Shown here: positions 1 to 12,282 of the stretch, one piece after another
How the letters are laid out: every line of letters begins with the position of its first letter
How positions within the stretch are numbered: position 1 is the stretch's first letter
From: Pyropia haitanensis
Taxonomy: Eukaryota > Rhodophyta > Bangiophyceae > Bangiales > Bangiaceae
DNA length: 64,000 bases
NCBI GenBank assembly: GCA_008729055.1
Contig: SDUX01000002.1
Location: 5,483,874-5,547,873 of the forward strand
Reading direction: 5' to 3'
Made by a program: the position numbers and the translations under genes
Notes under the pieces: model-generated
What the model saw: the letters and a program-made list of their open reading frames with translations, nothing else
What the model was told of the DNA's origin: nothing
Database searches by the model: none

Positions 1-1701
1 CGACAGTCGCCAGGCGTGCCGCACGGCTGTTCGCAGCTACGCCCACCCCGTCCGCCGCAGCCGCGGTCACCATCAAGCGCCGACACGGGGGATCATCATC
101 TGGGTATGGCAGTCCCCACGCTCCGTCGCCGACGCCAAGGCCGCCGTCGGTCGTCGCCGCGGCACGAGCGGGCTCGCCGTGCGCGGCGGCGACGACGCGG
201 GCATCCCCGCCCCCTCCGCCCCCGTCGCCGCCACTGCCTCCCGTCCCCCCACGGCTGGCCGACCGCGGCCGCCCCCCCAACCTCACCCCGCCCCCCCCTC
301 CGTAGAGGTGGCTGCGTATCCGGCCTCGCGACCGCGCCAAAGCGGCGCCATTGACCGGTGACCGACGAAGCAAAACCCACCGTCGCTACCGGAAGCGGCC
401 CCTCCCCCACCCCACCCGCCCGCGGGCCAACCGGCAGCGCTGGCAGTGGTCACACGGGCGAACGCCCGCGCGTCAGGCCGGCCTGGCCGGCGGGTGCCGT
501 CACCTCGTGCACAGCAGCCAAGGCGAGGGGAAGGGAGGAAGGGGGGGGAGGGTACGGGGGCAGACGCGCACGCTCCCCCACCCCCCCCCCCCCCGTGAGC
601 ACGGGCGCTGAGGGAAAAACACGGTGTCGACTGGTGGTCTTCCAGGAGTACCCAGGGAGGAGAAGCGGCCGGGCGGGTGGACTCCCGCCGCAGAGCGGAC
701 CGCCACTCGGACAAGGAAACAAGAAAATTCCACCTTGCCGCCGCGGGGAGGGGCCCCCCAGCGGCTGGCCCGCCAAAGGCGGTGGAACCCCCCGAGTCAG
801 TGTCGGCCCGCCGGCCGGCGGCGACGGAGGCGCGGCCGCCGCCACTGCCCGTCGCCGACGCCGCCGCCGCCGCCGCTGCCGCTGCCGCCGTCGTGGCCGT
901 GATGCGGCTGCGAAGACCCGTCGGTGCCACGCCTCCTCCGCGGCCGCCGCGAGCTCAACGTACGAGCGGGCTCACTGCTGCCATCTTTGGAACGCGAGGC
1001 CGGCCGACGGTTGAATTCCGTTGGCGGGGGTGGACGACTGCCTCAACTGCGTGGCTGCCGATGGGACTGATGGCCACGTGCCCGACTCGACGAAATCGCC
1101 CCATTTTGCGAAACACAATAGTGTTTGTCTTTCATGATCTGCGTGAAACTTGGTAGACCAATGCGGCACATCTCGGCGGTTTCACCCCCACGTGGCTACT
1201 GTGAGAGCTTCGCCCCGTCCACCGCGTCACCGGGCCCGCTGTCGCCGCCGCCATGCATCCGCCAGCCAAAGCGTGGCGAGAAATGCAGGAACGTCCCACG
1301 AGAGCAACAGGTAGCGGCGGCGCACGACCGTCGCAGCACCGGGTGGCGGCGTCTGCTGCCTCAGAGCCTTCCGCCGTTCATACCGTCGACAAAAACCACC
1401 GACGCTGGCAGCAGTGGCGGCCGGCGAGCGATGCTGCCACCGCCGCTCCCGTCCGTGCAAGACTTAGTGTTAGAGCTGCGGCCGCCAGTCGGGCGGCAGT
1501 AGCGGCAACCAGCGGGCCACCCCCCAAAGAAGCACTCTAGGGACTGTGGAGGCGGCAAGCCCGCCTCCGGCTGCTGTGAAACGAATACTTTTGTGCCATC
1601 TCCGTCAATTGAGAGACGAACGTTATGTACATCTGTGCAGGCAAATTTATTATAAATCAAACAATATAATGAATTTGAAGACCTCTTGAAGTCACCTGTT
1701 A
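1..1701. other. intergenic, no gene seen
   Basis: Several GC-rich open frames overlap here on both strands, but none has a recognisable domain and all are dominated by Pro/Arg/Gly/Ala runs. Homopolymers (C run near 580-594, G run near 541-549) are present. The last about 80 bases become AT-rich just before the tRNA gene. I see no promoter or RNA feature that I can support. Confidence 0.5.
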
Positions 1702-1783
1702 GTGCCTTTGGCCGAGTGGTTAAGGCGCTAGCCTGCTAAGTTAGTGGTGTTTCACCGCGAGAGTTCGAATCTCTCAGGGCACG
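1702..1783 (+). tRNA. tRNA-Ser (anticodon GCU)
   Basis: Class II tRNA of 82 nt. The acceptor stem pairs GTGCCTT (1702-1708) with AGGGCAC (1776-1782), followed by discriminator G. The anticodon stem CTAGC/GTTAG closes loop CTGCTAA (1733-1739) with anticodon GCT at 1735-1737, which reads AGC/AGU serine codons. A long variable arm, typical of tRNA-Ser, precedes a T-arm with GAGAG/CTCTC around TTCGAAT. Internal promoters are visible: A box TGGCCGAGTGG (1709-1719) and B box GTTCGAATC (1763-1771). No intron is present and CCA is not encoded. Confidence 0.96.
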
Positions 1784-1790
1784 TCATGGA

Positions 1791-1794
1791 TTTT
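1791..1794 (+). terminator. Pol III T4 terminator of tRNA-Ser
   Basis: Four T residues start 8 nt after the tRNA 3' end, a normal position and a minimal length for RNA polymerase III termination. Confidence 0.7.
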
Positions 1795-2055
1795 GTCCTT
1801 TGCTCTCCGCAATTCTGTACTCAACTACAACATTCCGACAGCCGTGTTGCGACCCCGCGCCCTCGCCCTCGATGCATCGCCTCCTGAGCCTTGGTCTCTG
1901 ACCGAGCCCTGACGAGGACGCGCCGTCTCCGACAACCATCGCGGTGTCACTGGCCTTGGTGTCATTTACGCCCCTGTCCTTCGTTTTGTTCTTGTGCTGC
2001 GGCTGCGCAGCTCTTAACCTTCACCTGGCCGCTGCTCTGCCAGCCTGTCGTCACC

Positions 2056-3379
2056 ATGCCTACGCCAGCGACGGTGCGAATCGGCGGCGTCCCTGAGCAC
2101 TTCAACCTGCCGTTTGCACTGGCCGCCGAGGCGGGCCTGCCTGCTGCTCGGGGAAGTCCAGTGGTGGAATGGGTGTCGGTCCCTGGCGGGTCGGGAGCTA
2201 TGGTAAGCTGACGCGGTGAGACATTAGGAAGGGGCGGCAAGGCGCAGAGGGGGGGGGTGGCAGACGACCTCTATTGAGCTTGTGTCCACTTCACGGCAGC
2301 GCTGACTGGTTGGCCTGCGCCAGCACCTCTGGCCTGAGCTGCCTCTCATTGCCGCGAGTGTACGTTTTGTTCGATGTTTGTTTTTCCCGCCTCTGCCTCG
2401 TGGATGCGTCACTGACGTTCTGGTTGCTCTCCTTGTACCACTCCACGCCAGCTTGCCCATGGTTCTGTCTCTCTTGTCCGTCTCCCTCACTCTGATGTCT
2501 GTTGTAGATGAAAGGCCTCCTCGCCGGCGACTATGACGCGGCGCTGCTGCTGACTGAGGCGGCTGTCGCGGCGGCGCTTTCCCCCCCTTACGCCATCCGC
2601 ATTGCCGGGGGTTGGGTCGACACGCCCCTCACTTGGGGTATTCACGTCCACCCCGACTCGCCCCACGCGCCACCCACCGCGGCAGCGACCGCTGCTGAGA
2701 CGGGCGCCGGCCCCCCCACTCGTGGGCTTTCTCTGGACCAGTCGCCCCGGCCACTCACATTTGGTATCTCCCGCCCCCAGTCGGGCTCCCACACACTGGC
2801 AGTCTTGCACACACGCGGCCACCCCCACCCGCCCGCCTTTGCGACGTGTGGGAACATGGACGGCCTGCTCGCTGGCATTGCGGACCGTACCATTGACGTG
2901 TTCCTGTGGGAGCGAGCTACGACGGCACCCGCCGTCGAGGCGGGGCGCGTGGCGCTGGCCGGGACGGTTGTGCCGGGGTGGCCCGCCTTTTGCGTGGCCG
3001 TCTGTGCCAACGCGTCGGGAGACGTGGTGCGGGCGGTGCAGGCGGCGGTGGCAACCGCCGCGGTGGCGGCGGGCGGCATGCTCGCTGCCGCTGGGGGGGA
3101 TGCCGCCAGCACCGCTGGGACGGGAGGGGGGGGGGGGGGGCGCCCCCGAGCCGTGTGGCCGCAGACTATGGCCCCCGCGCAGCCGAGGCGGTGCGCGCTG
3201 GGGTGATTGCGTGGCGCGGCCAGGGCAGCGGCGACGGCGTGGCGACGGTCAGTGTCGCGGCGGTCAGCTGTGCTGTCGACGCGCTGGTGGGCGGGGGGGT
3301 GCTGCCAGAGGGGACAGAGAGGGGGAGGGACGCTGCGGCGCGGGTGGTTGTGAACGGGCTGGTATCTCTGGTAGAGTAA
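2056..3379 (+). CDS. periplasmic-binding-protein-like (Ca3427 type), split gene
   Basis: Substrate-binding-protein-II-like protein resembling the eukaryotic Ca3427 family; its ligand is unknown. Exon 1 (2056-2202) starts with MPTPATVRIGGVPEHFNLPF, the typical first strand plus EHF motif. A GT-AG intron at 2203-2507 (gtaagc...tgtag) lies between codons. Exon 2 starts with ATG AAA GGC at 2508 and carries the hinge segment ending in LTEAAVAAAL and the CGNMDGLLAGIADRTIDVF segment. After the G run at 3126-3140 the frame must change to reach the natural-looking C-terminus (ending GLVSLVE, stop 3377-3379); otherwise the protein ends at 3206. I read this as a homopolymer length error. Expected length is about 340 residues. 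No signal peptide is evident. The family assignment is good; the function is open. Confidence 0.7.
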
Positions 3380-3838
3380 GCAGCGGCGGGGGGGGAAGGA
3401 GGTACCTGTGGGGGGGGGAGAAGGAGCGGCGAGAGGTACGGGGGAGGCACATCACGGGCACGCTCGAACCCACCGCTGGACAGGAGGGCCGCAGCGCACA
3501 CTCGCAGCGTGTGCACGTCACCGGTGGTGCAGCGGCGGTGCCACGCAAACCAAGTCACGGCGGCGTCGGCGGCGTGGCAACTGCCGCCCGGCGGTGGTCT
3601 TTTCTCTCGTCCAACAGGATCTACGGAGGATGAGGTTCAAGCGGGGGCGCGCCCGCGGCACAGCACCACGTCTGCACCACAGAGATATCAGGTATCCAGC
3701 CGTTCACTCTGTTGAGGCACGCCCCGGCACACTGTGGCTGGACGGTGCTAGGTTGCAAGATGGTAGCACCGCTGCCAGAGACCCCAACAGCCTGTAACCA
3801 GCGTCACGTCGTCGCTCAGAGATGAACCCATCAGCACG

Positions 3839-4639
3839 ATGTGGGGTCAAATGGAAACAACAACCTCGGCACCCCCAGCTCTTCGTCCCCAACGTCAGTC
3901 CCCCAGTCCCGGCGCCGAACCGCAACAACAATATAACCTCAGGTTCATCTTCAGCAGCGACCAAAGGCCCAGTTCCACTTTGCGCCCCTTGGCGGGTGCC
4001 CTCGACGAGTTCCACCCGCCGATGTTGGGCGGCGGCGGCGGCCGACGGCCGCCACCGCCGCCGCCGCCGCCGCCGCCACCACCACCACCGCGACCACCCA
4101 TTGTGGAAAACGACATGACCGACCGCGGCCGTGCCGACGGGGACGATACTCTTGACGAGGAGGCGCACAGCACGACAGGCGCGAGGGAGAAGGACCTGTC
4201 GCCACCCGCCGGTACCGGGGTCGACCGGCGCGGCGAGGGCGCGGTGCCCCCGTACATGGTGGCTGGCGGTGTACCAGGGACCGGGCCAGGGGCCGGGCGC
4301 ATAGATGCAGCCACGCTGCCAGAGCAACGACAGACTGAAGGATCTTGCCGTCAGGGTGACGGACAAAGGAAAGGAGGGTGGAAGCAGGAAACGGGGATGC
4401 AGGAGGAAATAACGCGCACAGCGACGGAACGGGAAGGAGAAGAGAGGCCACCGCTCAGGGGACAGAGCGGTCGCGGCAGGTGGTTGGTATCACCCCTTCA
4501 GGCACGCGGCGCCTTACGGAGAGAGCTCCGGAGTACGAAAGGAGCCAGCTGCGAGTCCCCTTCCCACAGAGTTCACGGAAAGAGAACAGCCCGACCCCGC
4601 CACGACCATGCACCGGCGGTGCGGCCCCACGCGCGGTGA
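3839..4639 (+). CDS. possible hypothetical protein
   Basis: Open frame of 266 codons starting MWGQMETTTSAPPALRPQ. The first 80 residues have fairly natural composition (QQQYNLRFIFSSDQRPSS), followed by a poly-Gly/poly-Pro block and a hydrophilic Arg/Glu-rich tail. No domain is recognised, and the opposite strand is also open, so this may be chance. It sits between the Ca3427-like gene and the large palindrome. Confidence 0.22.
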   Translation: MWGQMETTTSAPPALRPQRQSPSPGAEPQQQYNLRFIFSSDQRPSSTLRPLAGALDEFHPPMLGGGGGRRPPPPPPPPPPPPPPRPPIVENDMTDRGRADGDDTLDEEAHSTTGAREKDLSPPAGTGVDRRGEGAVPPYMVAGGVPGTGPGAGRIDAATLPEQRQTEGSCRQGDGQRKGGWKQETGMQEEITRTATEREGEERPPLRGQSGRGRWLVSPLQARGALRRELRSTKGASCESPSHRVHGKRTARPRHDHAPAVRPHAR

Positions 4640-4840
4640 CGCGCGATTGGCCACGATGCACCTCTGTATTGGGCCTCGCCAAGCCACCGGCAGCCACATC
4701 GGTTGGCGTGCGCAAGCGTGTGCGGGGGCGCGGAGCCGAGGCGTCGGAGTGAGCGTCTGGTGGCGCGTGGGGTGAGCTCTGCAATGAGGGTGCGGCGGTC
4801 CCGTCTCGGTGCCAACGCCGCCGACAGTGTTTGAGGCGGG

Positions 4841-4860
4841 ATAATACCAGCCTTGGGATT
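4841..4860 (+). repeat. left 20-bp end of palindrome
   Basis: Exact reverse complement of 12283-12302. It is followed by a second CCTTGGGATTCTGG at about 4884, so the end motif is itself locally repeated. Confidence 0.8.
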
Positions 4861-5401
4861 CTGGACGTCAGAACCCCAAGGTCGCCTTGGGATTCTGGGA
4901 GGGGGTGGGAGGGGGTGGGGGGGGGGGAATGGGATGGTAAGTTTGCCAATTATACTTCATATAACTTTTCTTCTTCATTTGAAACCAGAATTCATTTCGT
5001 AGGCTCCTTTCACTCATATCTGTCGTCGATGCTTTTTCCGTTGGCCACAGCCGCGCGTCTGACAGCGTTCGCTTCGACAGTGGCCCGCCTCGTGCCGCGT
5101 CCTTCGTACTGCCTGATTCCTCGAGTCTGCCCTCGACACGCTGGCCACGGCCTCGCCCCTCGAGCCGGCCTTTGACACACTGGCCGCCGCTGGATCCCTC
5201 GACCTGGCCCTCGACACTCTGACCTCCGCTGGGGCCATGCAGGCGTCACCCGTCTAGTCTGACAGTTTTCCACGTGCTGGCCGTTTGACACTGGAGAGGG
5301 GTCACCCGTCTTGGCTGACAGAGCGTTGAGAGCCGCGATTTCTCCAGGCGTCTCCTGAGCAGCTTTGGGCCACAGGGTGTCACCAGAGCATGTAGTACGT
5401 A

Positions 5402-5440
5402 GGATCTCAACCAACACGCAAAATTCCGCATGTTGGGTTC
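5402..5440 (+). repeat. hairpin motif shared with 10541-10579
   Basis: The block GGATCTCAACCAACA...CCGCATGTTGGGTT recurs inverted at 10541-10579 with only a few mismatches. The core is itself nearly palindromic (AACCAACA...TGTTGGGTT), so each copy can form a short hairpin. The asymmetric GGATCTC flank fixes the relation as inverted. Confidence 0.7.
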
Positions 5441-5639
5441 GCTGAGACGCTCTGAGAGCGCTCGAGACTCGCGCGTCGAGGCTCCACAGCCGCTGGGCGC
5501 CCCGAGGCCAGCGACGCCATCAGCACACACGTGTGGCTCCTCACCTACTTGCAGTTACTTACACCGACCTGTACTGGGCACCTCCACTACTCTACCCTGC
5601 GGCGGCGCGTCCCTGTTCCCGCCACCGACGTCCCGCCAG

Positions 5640-6142
5640 CGGCAGCCACCCCCCCCCCCCCCCCCCCCCCCCCCCCGTCGCACCACCAGCACGCCGGCCG
5701 GCGCCGAGCGTGCGGCCGCCCCTGGCGGCCCCGTGCGTCCACACCGCCCGCCCCCGCCACGGGCAGCCACCCCGGCCCCCCATGCAGCGAGCTGCCCCCC
5801 CTGCTCCCCTGCCACGCGATGCGCCCCCCGCCACCCCGGCCCACACCCGCCGCCACCGCGGCCGCCGCGGCTGCCGCGGCAGGCGGCCTCGGCCGCGGCC
5901 GCCGCCACCGCTGCCGCCGCCGCCCGCCGCCCCCGCTACCGCCGCCGCTGCCCACCGCCGCGGCCGCCGCCGCCCGCCGCCCGCCGCCGCCCGCAGCCGC
6001 TGCCGCCGCCGCCGCCCGCCGCGGCTGCCGCGGCGGGCAGCCACGGCCGCCGCCCCCGCTACCGCCGCCGCTGCCCACCGCCGCCGCCGCCGCCGCCCGC
6101 CGCCCGCCGCCGCCCGCCGCCCCCGCCCCCGCCGCCGCTGCC

Positions 6143-6176
<34 letters not shown>

Positions 6177-7075
6177 GCCCGCCGCCGCCGCCGCCGCCGC
6201 CTCTGCCCCTGCCGCTGCGGGCTGCTGCCGCCCCGGCTGCCGCTGCCGCCGGCGCCATTGCTGCCGGTCGCCGGCCGCCGGCCTGGCCGGCCGCCGGCCG
6301 CCTGCTGCCCGGGCGGCCGCGCTGGCCGCCGCCCCTGCGTCCCCCGCCGCCGCATCCGCCGGATGGCTGCCGTCGCGGCTGCGGCTGCCACCACCGCCGC
6401 CGCCACCGGTCGCCACCCTGGCCGGGGGCGGCCGCCCCCGCCGGCCGGCCGCCGGTCCGGCCCCCGGCCGCCGCCGCTGCCGCCGGCTACCGCCGCCGGC
6501 ATGCTGCCGCCGCTGGCGGGCTGCCGCCGCAGGCCGCCTGCCTGGCCGGCCGTTGGCCGCCTGCCGCCCGGGCTGCCGCCCCGGCCGCCGCCCCCGCCGC
6601 CGCCGCCCCCACCGGGTTGCTGCCGCCCTGCTGCCGCTGCCGCCGCCGCCTTTGCTGCCGGCCGCCGCCAGCAGGCTGCCGCCGCCTGCCTTTTGCCGCC
6701 AATTGCGGGCTACCTTTGTCGGCCAGCTGCCCGGCCGGCCGCTGGCCGGCTGCCGCCCCGGCCGCTCTCACCATCGCCGCCGCCCCTGCCGGTTGGCTAC
6801 CGCTCCGGCTGCCGCTGTCGCCTCTGCTGTCGCTGCCGGCCGCCGCCGATCCGCTTGCCACGGCAGCGCCGGCCGCCGCCGTCGCCCTTCGCCACCGCTG
6901 CCCCGGCTGCCTCTGCCGCCACCGCTCGCCATCGCCGATGCCGCGGCCTCCGCCGCCGCAGTGGCGGCTGGTGCCGCCGCCCCCGCCCTCGCCGCGGCGG
7001 CAATGGCTGCCGCTGCCGCCGCCCCCTGCCGCCGCTGCCCCCGTGGCGGCAGCGGCCGCCGCCCTGCGGAGGGAG
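5640..7075. repeat. GCC-triplet low-complexity tract
   Basis: Nearly pure GCC/CCG/CTG-type triplets with GGCCGGCC-like blocks, starting in a long C run (about 5650-5676). All six frames stay open for hundreds of codons as poly-Ala, poly-Pro or poly-Arg, so the long open frames here are not evidence of genes. Confidence 0.8.
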
Positions 7076-7200
7076 GGGTCAGCAGCCGCGCTACTTGCAC
7101 GCAGAGATATTTCAAAAAAAACTTACACACCGCGATTATTTGATGTGGACACACAAGTACAAGCACCTCAGACTTAACGCACATCACTCGGCCTGTTTGG

Positions 7201-8275
7201 CGAATCAAGTGTCCCATTCGTCTGTTCTGATAGGCTGTCACACGATTTGAACAGCGAATCTGCAACAATCAATACTGAACTTACTCTTGGTGGACATGAG
7301 AGTACCACAATTGGAAAAACACCAATCCTGGTCAACGACTTGCAACTGGCAACTCCCAACCGCTGAAGCGCCGGCGCCCGACGCCCCCCTCCACCCCGTC
7401 TGGTTGCCCGCTTCACCATTTCCTGGCCACGTAGCAGGCCAGGTGGATACACAAGCCTTATTTGCTTGCTCTATCCAGTCTTGAGTGCGGGTCTGCAGAC
7501 ATCTGCGAAGGCACAGCCCCGAACAACCACATGGAGGGGCGCCATGTCCTCACCATTCCCTCTGGGTTCCGTAGCTCAGCGGCGTCTGTGACGGTGAAAC
7601 ACTGTTCGCTATGGCTCTTTGGACATCCTGACATTTGTCATCCTGCAGAACGCAATCGTTTGTTCAGACAGTGCAAGAAAGTGCCTCCCGTCTGTTTCTT
7701 TGTCATCCGCTGAACAGTATCGGCCTGGATATAGAGTGCATGAGAGCCCTACCGTGGGAAGAGGTAGTCATATCTGGGTAACATGATCACGCTGAACCTA
7801 TTGGTGCACACATCTGGCGTCGTGCACCCGTACGGCCGACAGGAATGTCGAGAGGCTGGGTGGCAGAAGCGCTATAGGCGCCCGCTCTGAGCGCTTTTGA
7901 GCATAATGGGTCTACTTTGATTAGTGAACACTAAGAGCAGAGGTACCTGTTGGCCACTGAGCCGTAAAAATGCAAAGAAAGCACTCTGCAGTTCACTCAT
8001 TGGTGACTGACTGACTGCTGATACGGTGATATGCACTGCGGCGCAGCTGGTTGCGCCCACAGCGCAGTTGAGAGTGCAAAAAGATATGGAGGTAGCTGAA
8101 TACACTGTCTAGATCTGATAGATGTAGTTTTTGATGGATGAGAGCGCTGTGGGGCGTTGGAAGGCCTATCGCGCCTACCTGTCCAGAATGGACATTTTGG
8201 GGGCCCATATGACCCACTTCTCGACGTTTGCGACACTTTCTGAGCACATACTCGTGCTCAGCGTCATCGAATTAG
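7201..8275 (+). repeat. inner left arm of palindrome
   Basis: Matches the reverse complement of 8437-9521 throughout. Examples are CTGATAGGCTGT (about 7229), TCCTGGTCA.CGACTTGC (about 7326), CTGAAGCGCCGGCG (7363-7376), GACGGTGAAAC (about 7590) and the strongest part, 8135-8270, with GAGAGC.CTGTGGGGCGTTGG. Differences include many substitutions and small indels, so this is an old duplication. Confidence 0.8.
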
Positions 8276-8436
8276 TCTGATGGGAACAGCTTGAGAAAAT
8301 TTTGCTTCACTTTCTGAAACGCGTTGTAGCGGCGTGTGACGCACTGCACTGAGGTGTGCGCATGGCACTTCACCACGTGCAACACGAGTCAGGGACCACT
8401 TCATCAACTTTTCTGAAGCATGCTCAATCGACTAAA

Positions 8437-9521
8437 CCAACGTCGCTGAGCACGGATATGTGCTCAGAATGTTTCGCAAACGTCGGGAAGTGGGTCATAC
8501 AGACCCCCAAAGTGGCCATTTTGGACAGGTAGCCTCGACAGGCCGTCCAACGCCCCACAGTGCTCTCATGCACCAAAAGATGCAATTCTGAGATCCCAAC
8601 AGTACAGCAGACATCCTCCGCAACCTTTTTCGTTCTCATCGGCGCTGTGGGCGCGTCCAGCAGTGCGACATGGCCCAAGGCGCCTCCTTCTGCACGGGTT
8701 CAACAATGTGCGGACCCCGACATGCCATCCAACCACTTTGAGCAATTGTATGCCACCAGGTACTCATAAACTCATTGTCTGTGCAAAAAACGAGGACCGT
8801 GGAGCACTGAACAGCTCTGAGATGCGGGGAAATAATAGCGTGAAACGCTTGCCACACCCGGTTACAGGCTTGTTCTGCCCCCCATGTTGGTGCAGAGCAA
8901 TAAAAAGATACATTAATAGTCGCAGCGTCATCAGTTTACTCGGGAATGACGGATCCCTCCAGCTCCGCGGGTCCTATGTACTCCACATGCACGTACATAC
9001 CGAGCAACAGGTCACACCATAACGGACAGGCGGCGCTTGTCAGCGCTATTCACTAAAAAAAATACGCAGGCTGCTGGAGCGTGGACCATTGGGGACGCCA
9101 AAAGGTCACAACTGACGGCGTTTCACCGTCGCGAGCGCGCCCGAGCGGCGGAACCCGTCGTGTGAGGGTGATGCACTTCGGCCCTCCATGAAACCGTTCT
9201 GGTCGCTGCCGTGACAGACGTGTGTGCAGGCGCGCTCTCAACACTGATAGGAGTCGGAGACAAGGCATACATATCTACCAAGTCTGCTCGGAGAGCGTAA
9301 AACGGCGAAGCGGGCGACCGGGGCGGGGAGGAGGGGGGCGTCAGACGCCGGCGCTTCAGTCTTCGGCGTTGGCAGTCGCAAGTCGCTGACCAGGATGGGT
9401 TCAGAGTCAAATACTGTAATCCCATCTCCGGAAACAATTGATTCAGTCCTACAATCTTCATCTCGCCCAATTCAGATTGTGCAACAGCCTATCAGGTTGG
9501 ACGAATTGGACATCTGATTCG
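8437..9521 (-). repeat. inner right arm of palindrome
   Basis: Inverted partner of 7201-8275; the spacer between arms is about 160 bp (8276-8436). The minus strand keeps short protein-like stretches, for example 8636-8857 (CTDNEFMSTWWHTIAQSGWM), broken by stops. The arm may therefore derive from a once-coding element, but no domain can be assigned. Confidence 0.75.
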
Positions 9522-9659
9522 CCAGATAGGCCAGGAGATGTGAGTCAAGTCGGATGTCTATGTACTGTTGACCTCCGTGAAATATTCTCTGGGATTGTAA
9601 TTACAACCAAAGATCTTTGCCTGCCATGTGAGTAGCTGGTCGCTACTGTCGTCTTGCTG

Positions 9660-10360
9660 TCTGGCCGCCTCAACCAGCGTCAGGGGAGGCGGCTCGCCGC
9701 GGCGCGGGCGCCTGCCTGCCGCGGTCGCGTCAGGGGGGAGACCGCAGTGCGCGGCGGCGGCGTCAGCCCCCCCCACCGGCCGGGGCAGTGGCGGTGGAGT
9801 GTGGGAGTGGTGGCATACGGCGCTGCCATGACGGTCGCGCGGGGGCGGACCGGCGGCGGCCGCCGCCGCCGCAACCGCGATGCAAGCGGTGGTGCGCAGC
9901 AGCAGCGGTGGCCGCTGCCGCCGTGGCAGCGGCTGCAGGGGCAGCATTGGCGAGCGGCTGCAGCCGCCGCCGCCGCCTCCGCCGCAGCCGCCGTCGCCAG
10001 ACCCGTGGCCGTGTGCGGCGGCGGTGGTTGCCCCAGCGGCCGCAGCCGCAGCCGCGGGGGCAGCTGTGACGGGTTGCGGCGGTCGCGGGCGCGTCGGGGA
10101 CAGATGCGGTGGAGGACGGCAGCGGCCGCCGCCGGGGCCACCGCGACGGCTGCCGCGGCCGAGGCTGCGGGCGCAGCGGTCGCCGACGGCGGCGGCCACT
10201 GCCACCACGGGAGCAGCCGCGGGAGGGAGTTGGAGCCGAGAGGCAGCGGCCGACGGTGGCAGCGCACCGTAGCGGCGGCGGCAGCCTATGGCTGGGGACG
10301 CCGGCCACGGCGGACGGGCGGCCGAGCCGAACCCACGACACAAACCGGTGAGCAACCAGC
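9660..10360. repeat. GGC-triplet low-complexity tract
   Basis: GGC/GCG/CGG-rich triplet expansion. It sits in the right half where the left half has its GCC tract (5640-7075), in complementary orientation. Both strands are open in several frames, and no gene is supported. Confidence 0.7.
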
Positions 10361-10789
10361 TTGGCTGCACTAACCCTTATGGACCTGTGGCACGACGAAC
10401 GGATGCATTTAAATGTACAAGTCCGAGGCTGTCTTTTATCCAACCCCCCACCCACCCCCCCCCACACCCCCCCCAACCACCCCCCCAGCGCCCCTCCCCC
10501 CCCTCCCACGTGGCGTGCGCACAGGCTTCCCCCCCCCCCTCAACCCAACGTGCGGATTCCGCATGTTGGTTGAGATCCTCAGATACTGCCTCCACCAGAG
10601 CGACTCAGGGTGTGCGGCCTGGGAACATGCGTGAGAAGGTTGCCGCCCCCGCCCCCCGGAGGGGACCGGGGTAGCCAGGCGGTGTGCTTGATTCAGACGA
10701 GAATAGATGCATACATTACAGTGTGACATGGGCACAGGGGAGGGCTCGCACACGACGGTCTTCCTCGTTGCGACAACTGAGGTGGGGGC

Positions 10790-11800
10790 GCCGCCGCGCA
10801 GCCGTGGCCACGGCCGCCCCCCACCGGCAGCCGCCGAGGCCACTTCCCCCCAAGCACCAGCCGCAGCCATTGCCGCCCCCGGCGGCCGCCGCTGCCGCGG
10901 CCGCCCCGCGCCCGCCGTGGCCGCCCCCACCCCGCCAGCCGCCGCGGCCGCCCCCCCCGCCAGCCGCCGTGGCCACCCTGTCTCGGCAGCCCCCGCGGAC
11001 GCGGCCGCCCCCCGACGCCCCCCGACGCCCCCCGGCGCGGCCGTTTCCCCCGGCGGCTGCCACCCCCAGGGGGCTGCCTCCCCCCGGCGGCCGCCACCGC
11101 CCGCGGCAAGCACGGTCGCCACCCCCCAGAGGCCACGCCAGCCGCCCCCCCCCGGCGGCCACCACGGCCCCCCCTCCCCGCCGCCCCTCGACGGCCCCCG
11201 CAGTCCCCCGCCGCCCGTTGCCACGGACGCCGTCCCTACCCCGTCTGTCGCCACGCCCCCCGCCGGCACGCGACGCTGCGGCGGGTGCCGGACGACGGGG
11301 ACTGGGCGCCGGGGGCCGGGGGCCGGGTGCCGGGGCACAGGCGGCCGGGGCCAAGGGCCGGGCAGCGGCGGGGGCCGGAGGGCAGAAGCGGGGTGCCGAG
11401 CGGCGGCGGGCGGCGGGCGGCGGGCGGCGGCGGGCGGCGGGCGGCGGTGGGCGCCGCGCGGCGGGTGCCGGGCGGCGGCGGGCGGCGGGCGGCGGCGGGC
11501 GGCGGGTGGCGGGGGCCGGGTGCCGGGCGGCGGTGGGCGCCGCGCGGCGGGCGCCGCGCGTCGGGGGCCGGGTGCCGGGCGGCGGCGGGCAGCGGGCGGC
11601 GGCGGGCGCCGCGCGGCGGGCGCCGCGCGGCGGGCGCCGGGTGCCGGGCGGCGGCGGGCAGCGGGCAGCGGCGGGCGCCGCGCGGCGGGCGGCGGCGGGC
11701 GGCGGCGGGCGCCGCGCGGCGGGCGGCGGGCGGCGGGGGCCGGGTGCCGGGCGGCGGCGGGCGCCGCGCGGCCGGGGGGGCCCGGCGGCAGAAGCCGGGG
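10790..11800. repeat. GC minisatellite
   Basis: From about 11390 the sequence is a degenerate tandem repeat built from GGCGGCGGGCGCCGCGCGGC-like units, preceded by CCG/CCCGGCGG-rich sequence. G-run density makes quadruplex formation plausible on the plus strand. Open frames on both strands are by-products. Confidence 0.7.
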
Positions 11801-12282
11801 GCCGGGCAGCGCAGACCGCAATGGGAGGGGGGGCAGCCAGCGCGGTGCCGCACACCCACGCTGGCACCGTGCGTGAGGGTAGGGCACGCGTCATGCGGCA
11901 CGCGCACGCGGCCGGGCACGCTCCATGGCACGTGCCTAGGGCATCCGCTGTCAGACGTGATGCTGCACTGCTGACTGGCACGGGGCCGTTTTGCAGTGAC
12001 GTCGCGCGAGCGCGACGGTCGCCAGCGCGACGGGCGCAGCCGTGGTGCGCGAGTGCGGCTCGCAGCGGATTGCGCTACCGAAGTGTACGGAAAAGAGAGG
12101 CTCCAGAGTTCTGTGCAAAAAACAATATGGGCTGCAATGAGGACGCTGCTGCCGCTGCCAGTCCATGGATTTGAAGTCCACGCCGGGAAGTCCACCAGGT
12201 CCCTCCAGGGGGGCTCACGGGCCCCCCACACGCACCCCTCGAATGCAGCGCCTGGTGGGGGGTTGGGATTCTGGACCTTGGG

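Noticed and set aside
5430..7250. Three overlapping 530-600-codon open frames
   Set aside because: All arise from the GCC triplet tract; composition is poly-Pro/Ala/Arg and both strands are open, so there is no coding evidence.
8636..8857. Possible methyltransferase-like piece in the palindrome arm
   Set aside because: The peptide looks protein-like, but no catalytic motif is visible and stops interrupt it, so no function is given.
10684..12174. Long open frames over the GC minisatellite
   Set aside because: Tandem GGCGGC-type units keep every frame open; no domain is present and there is no start context.
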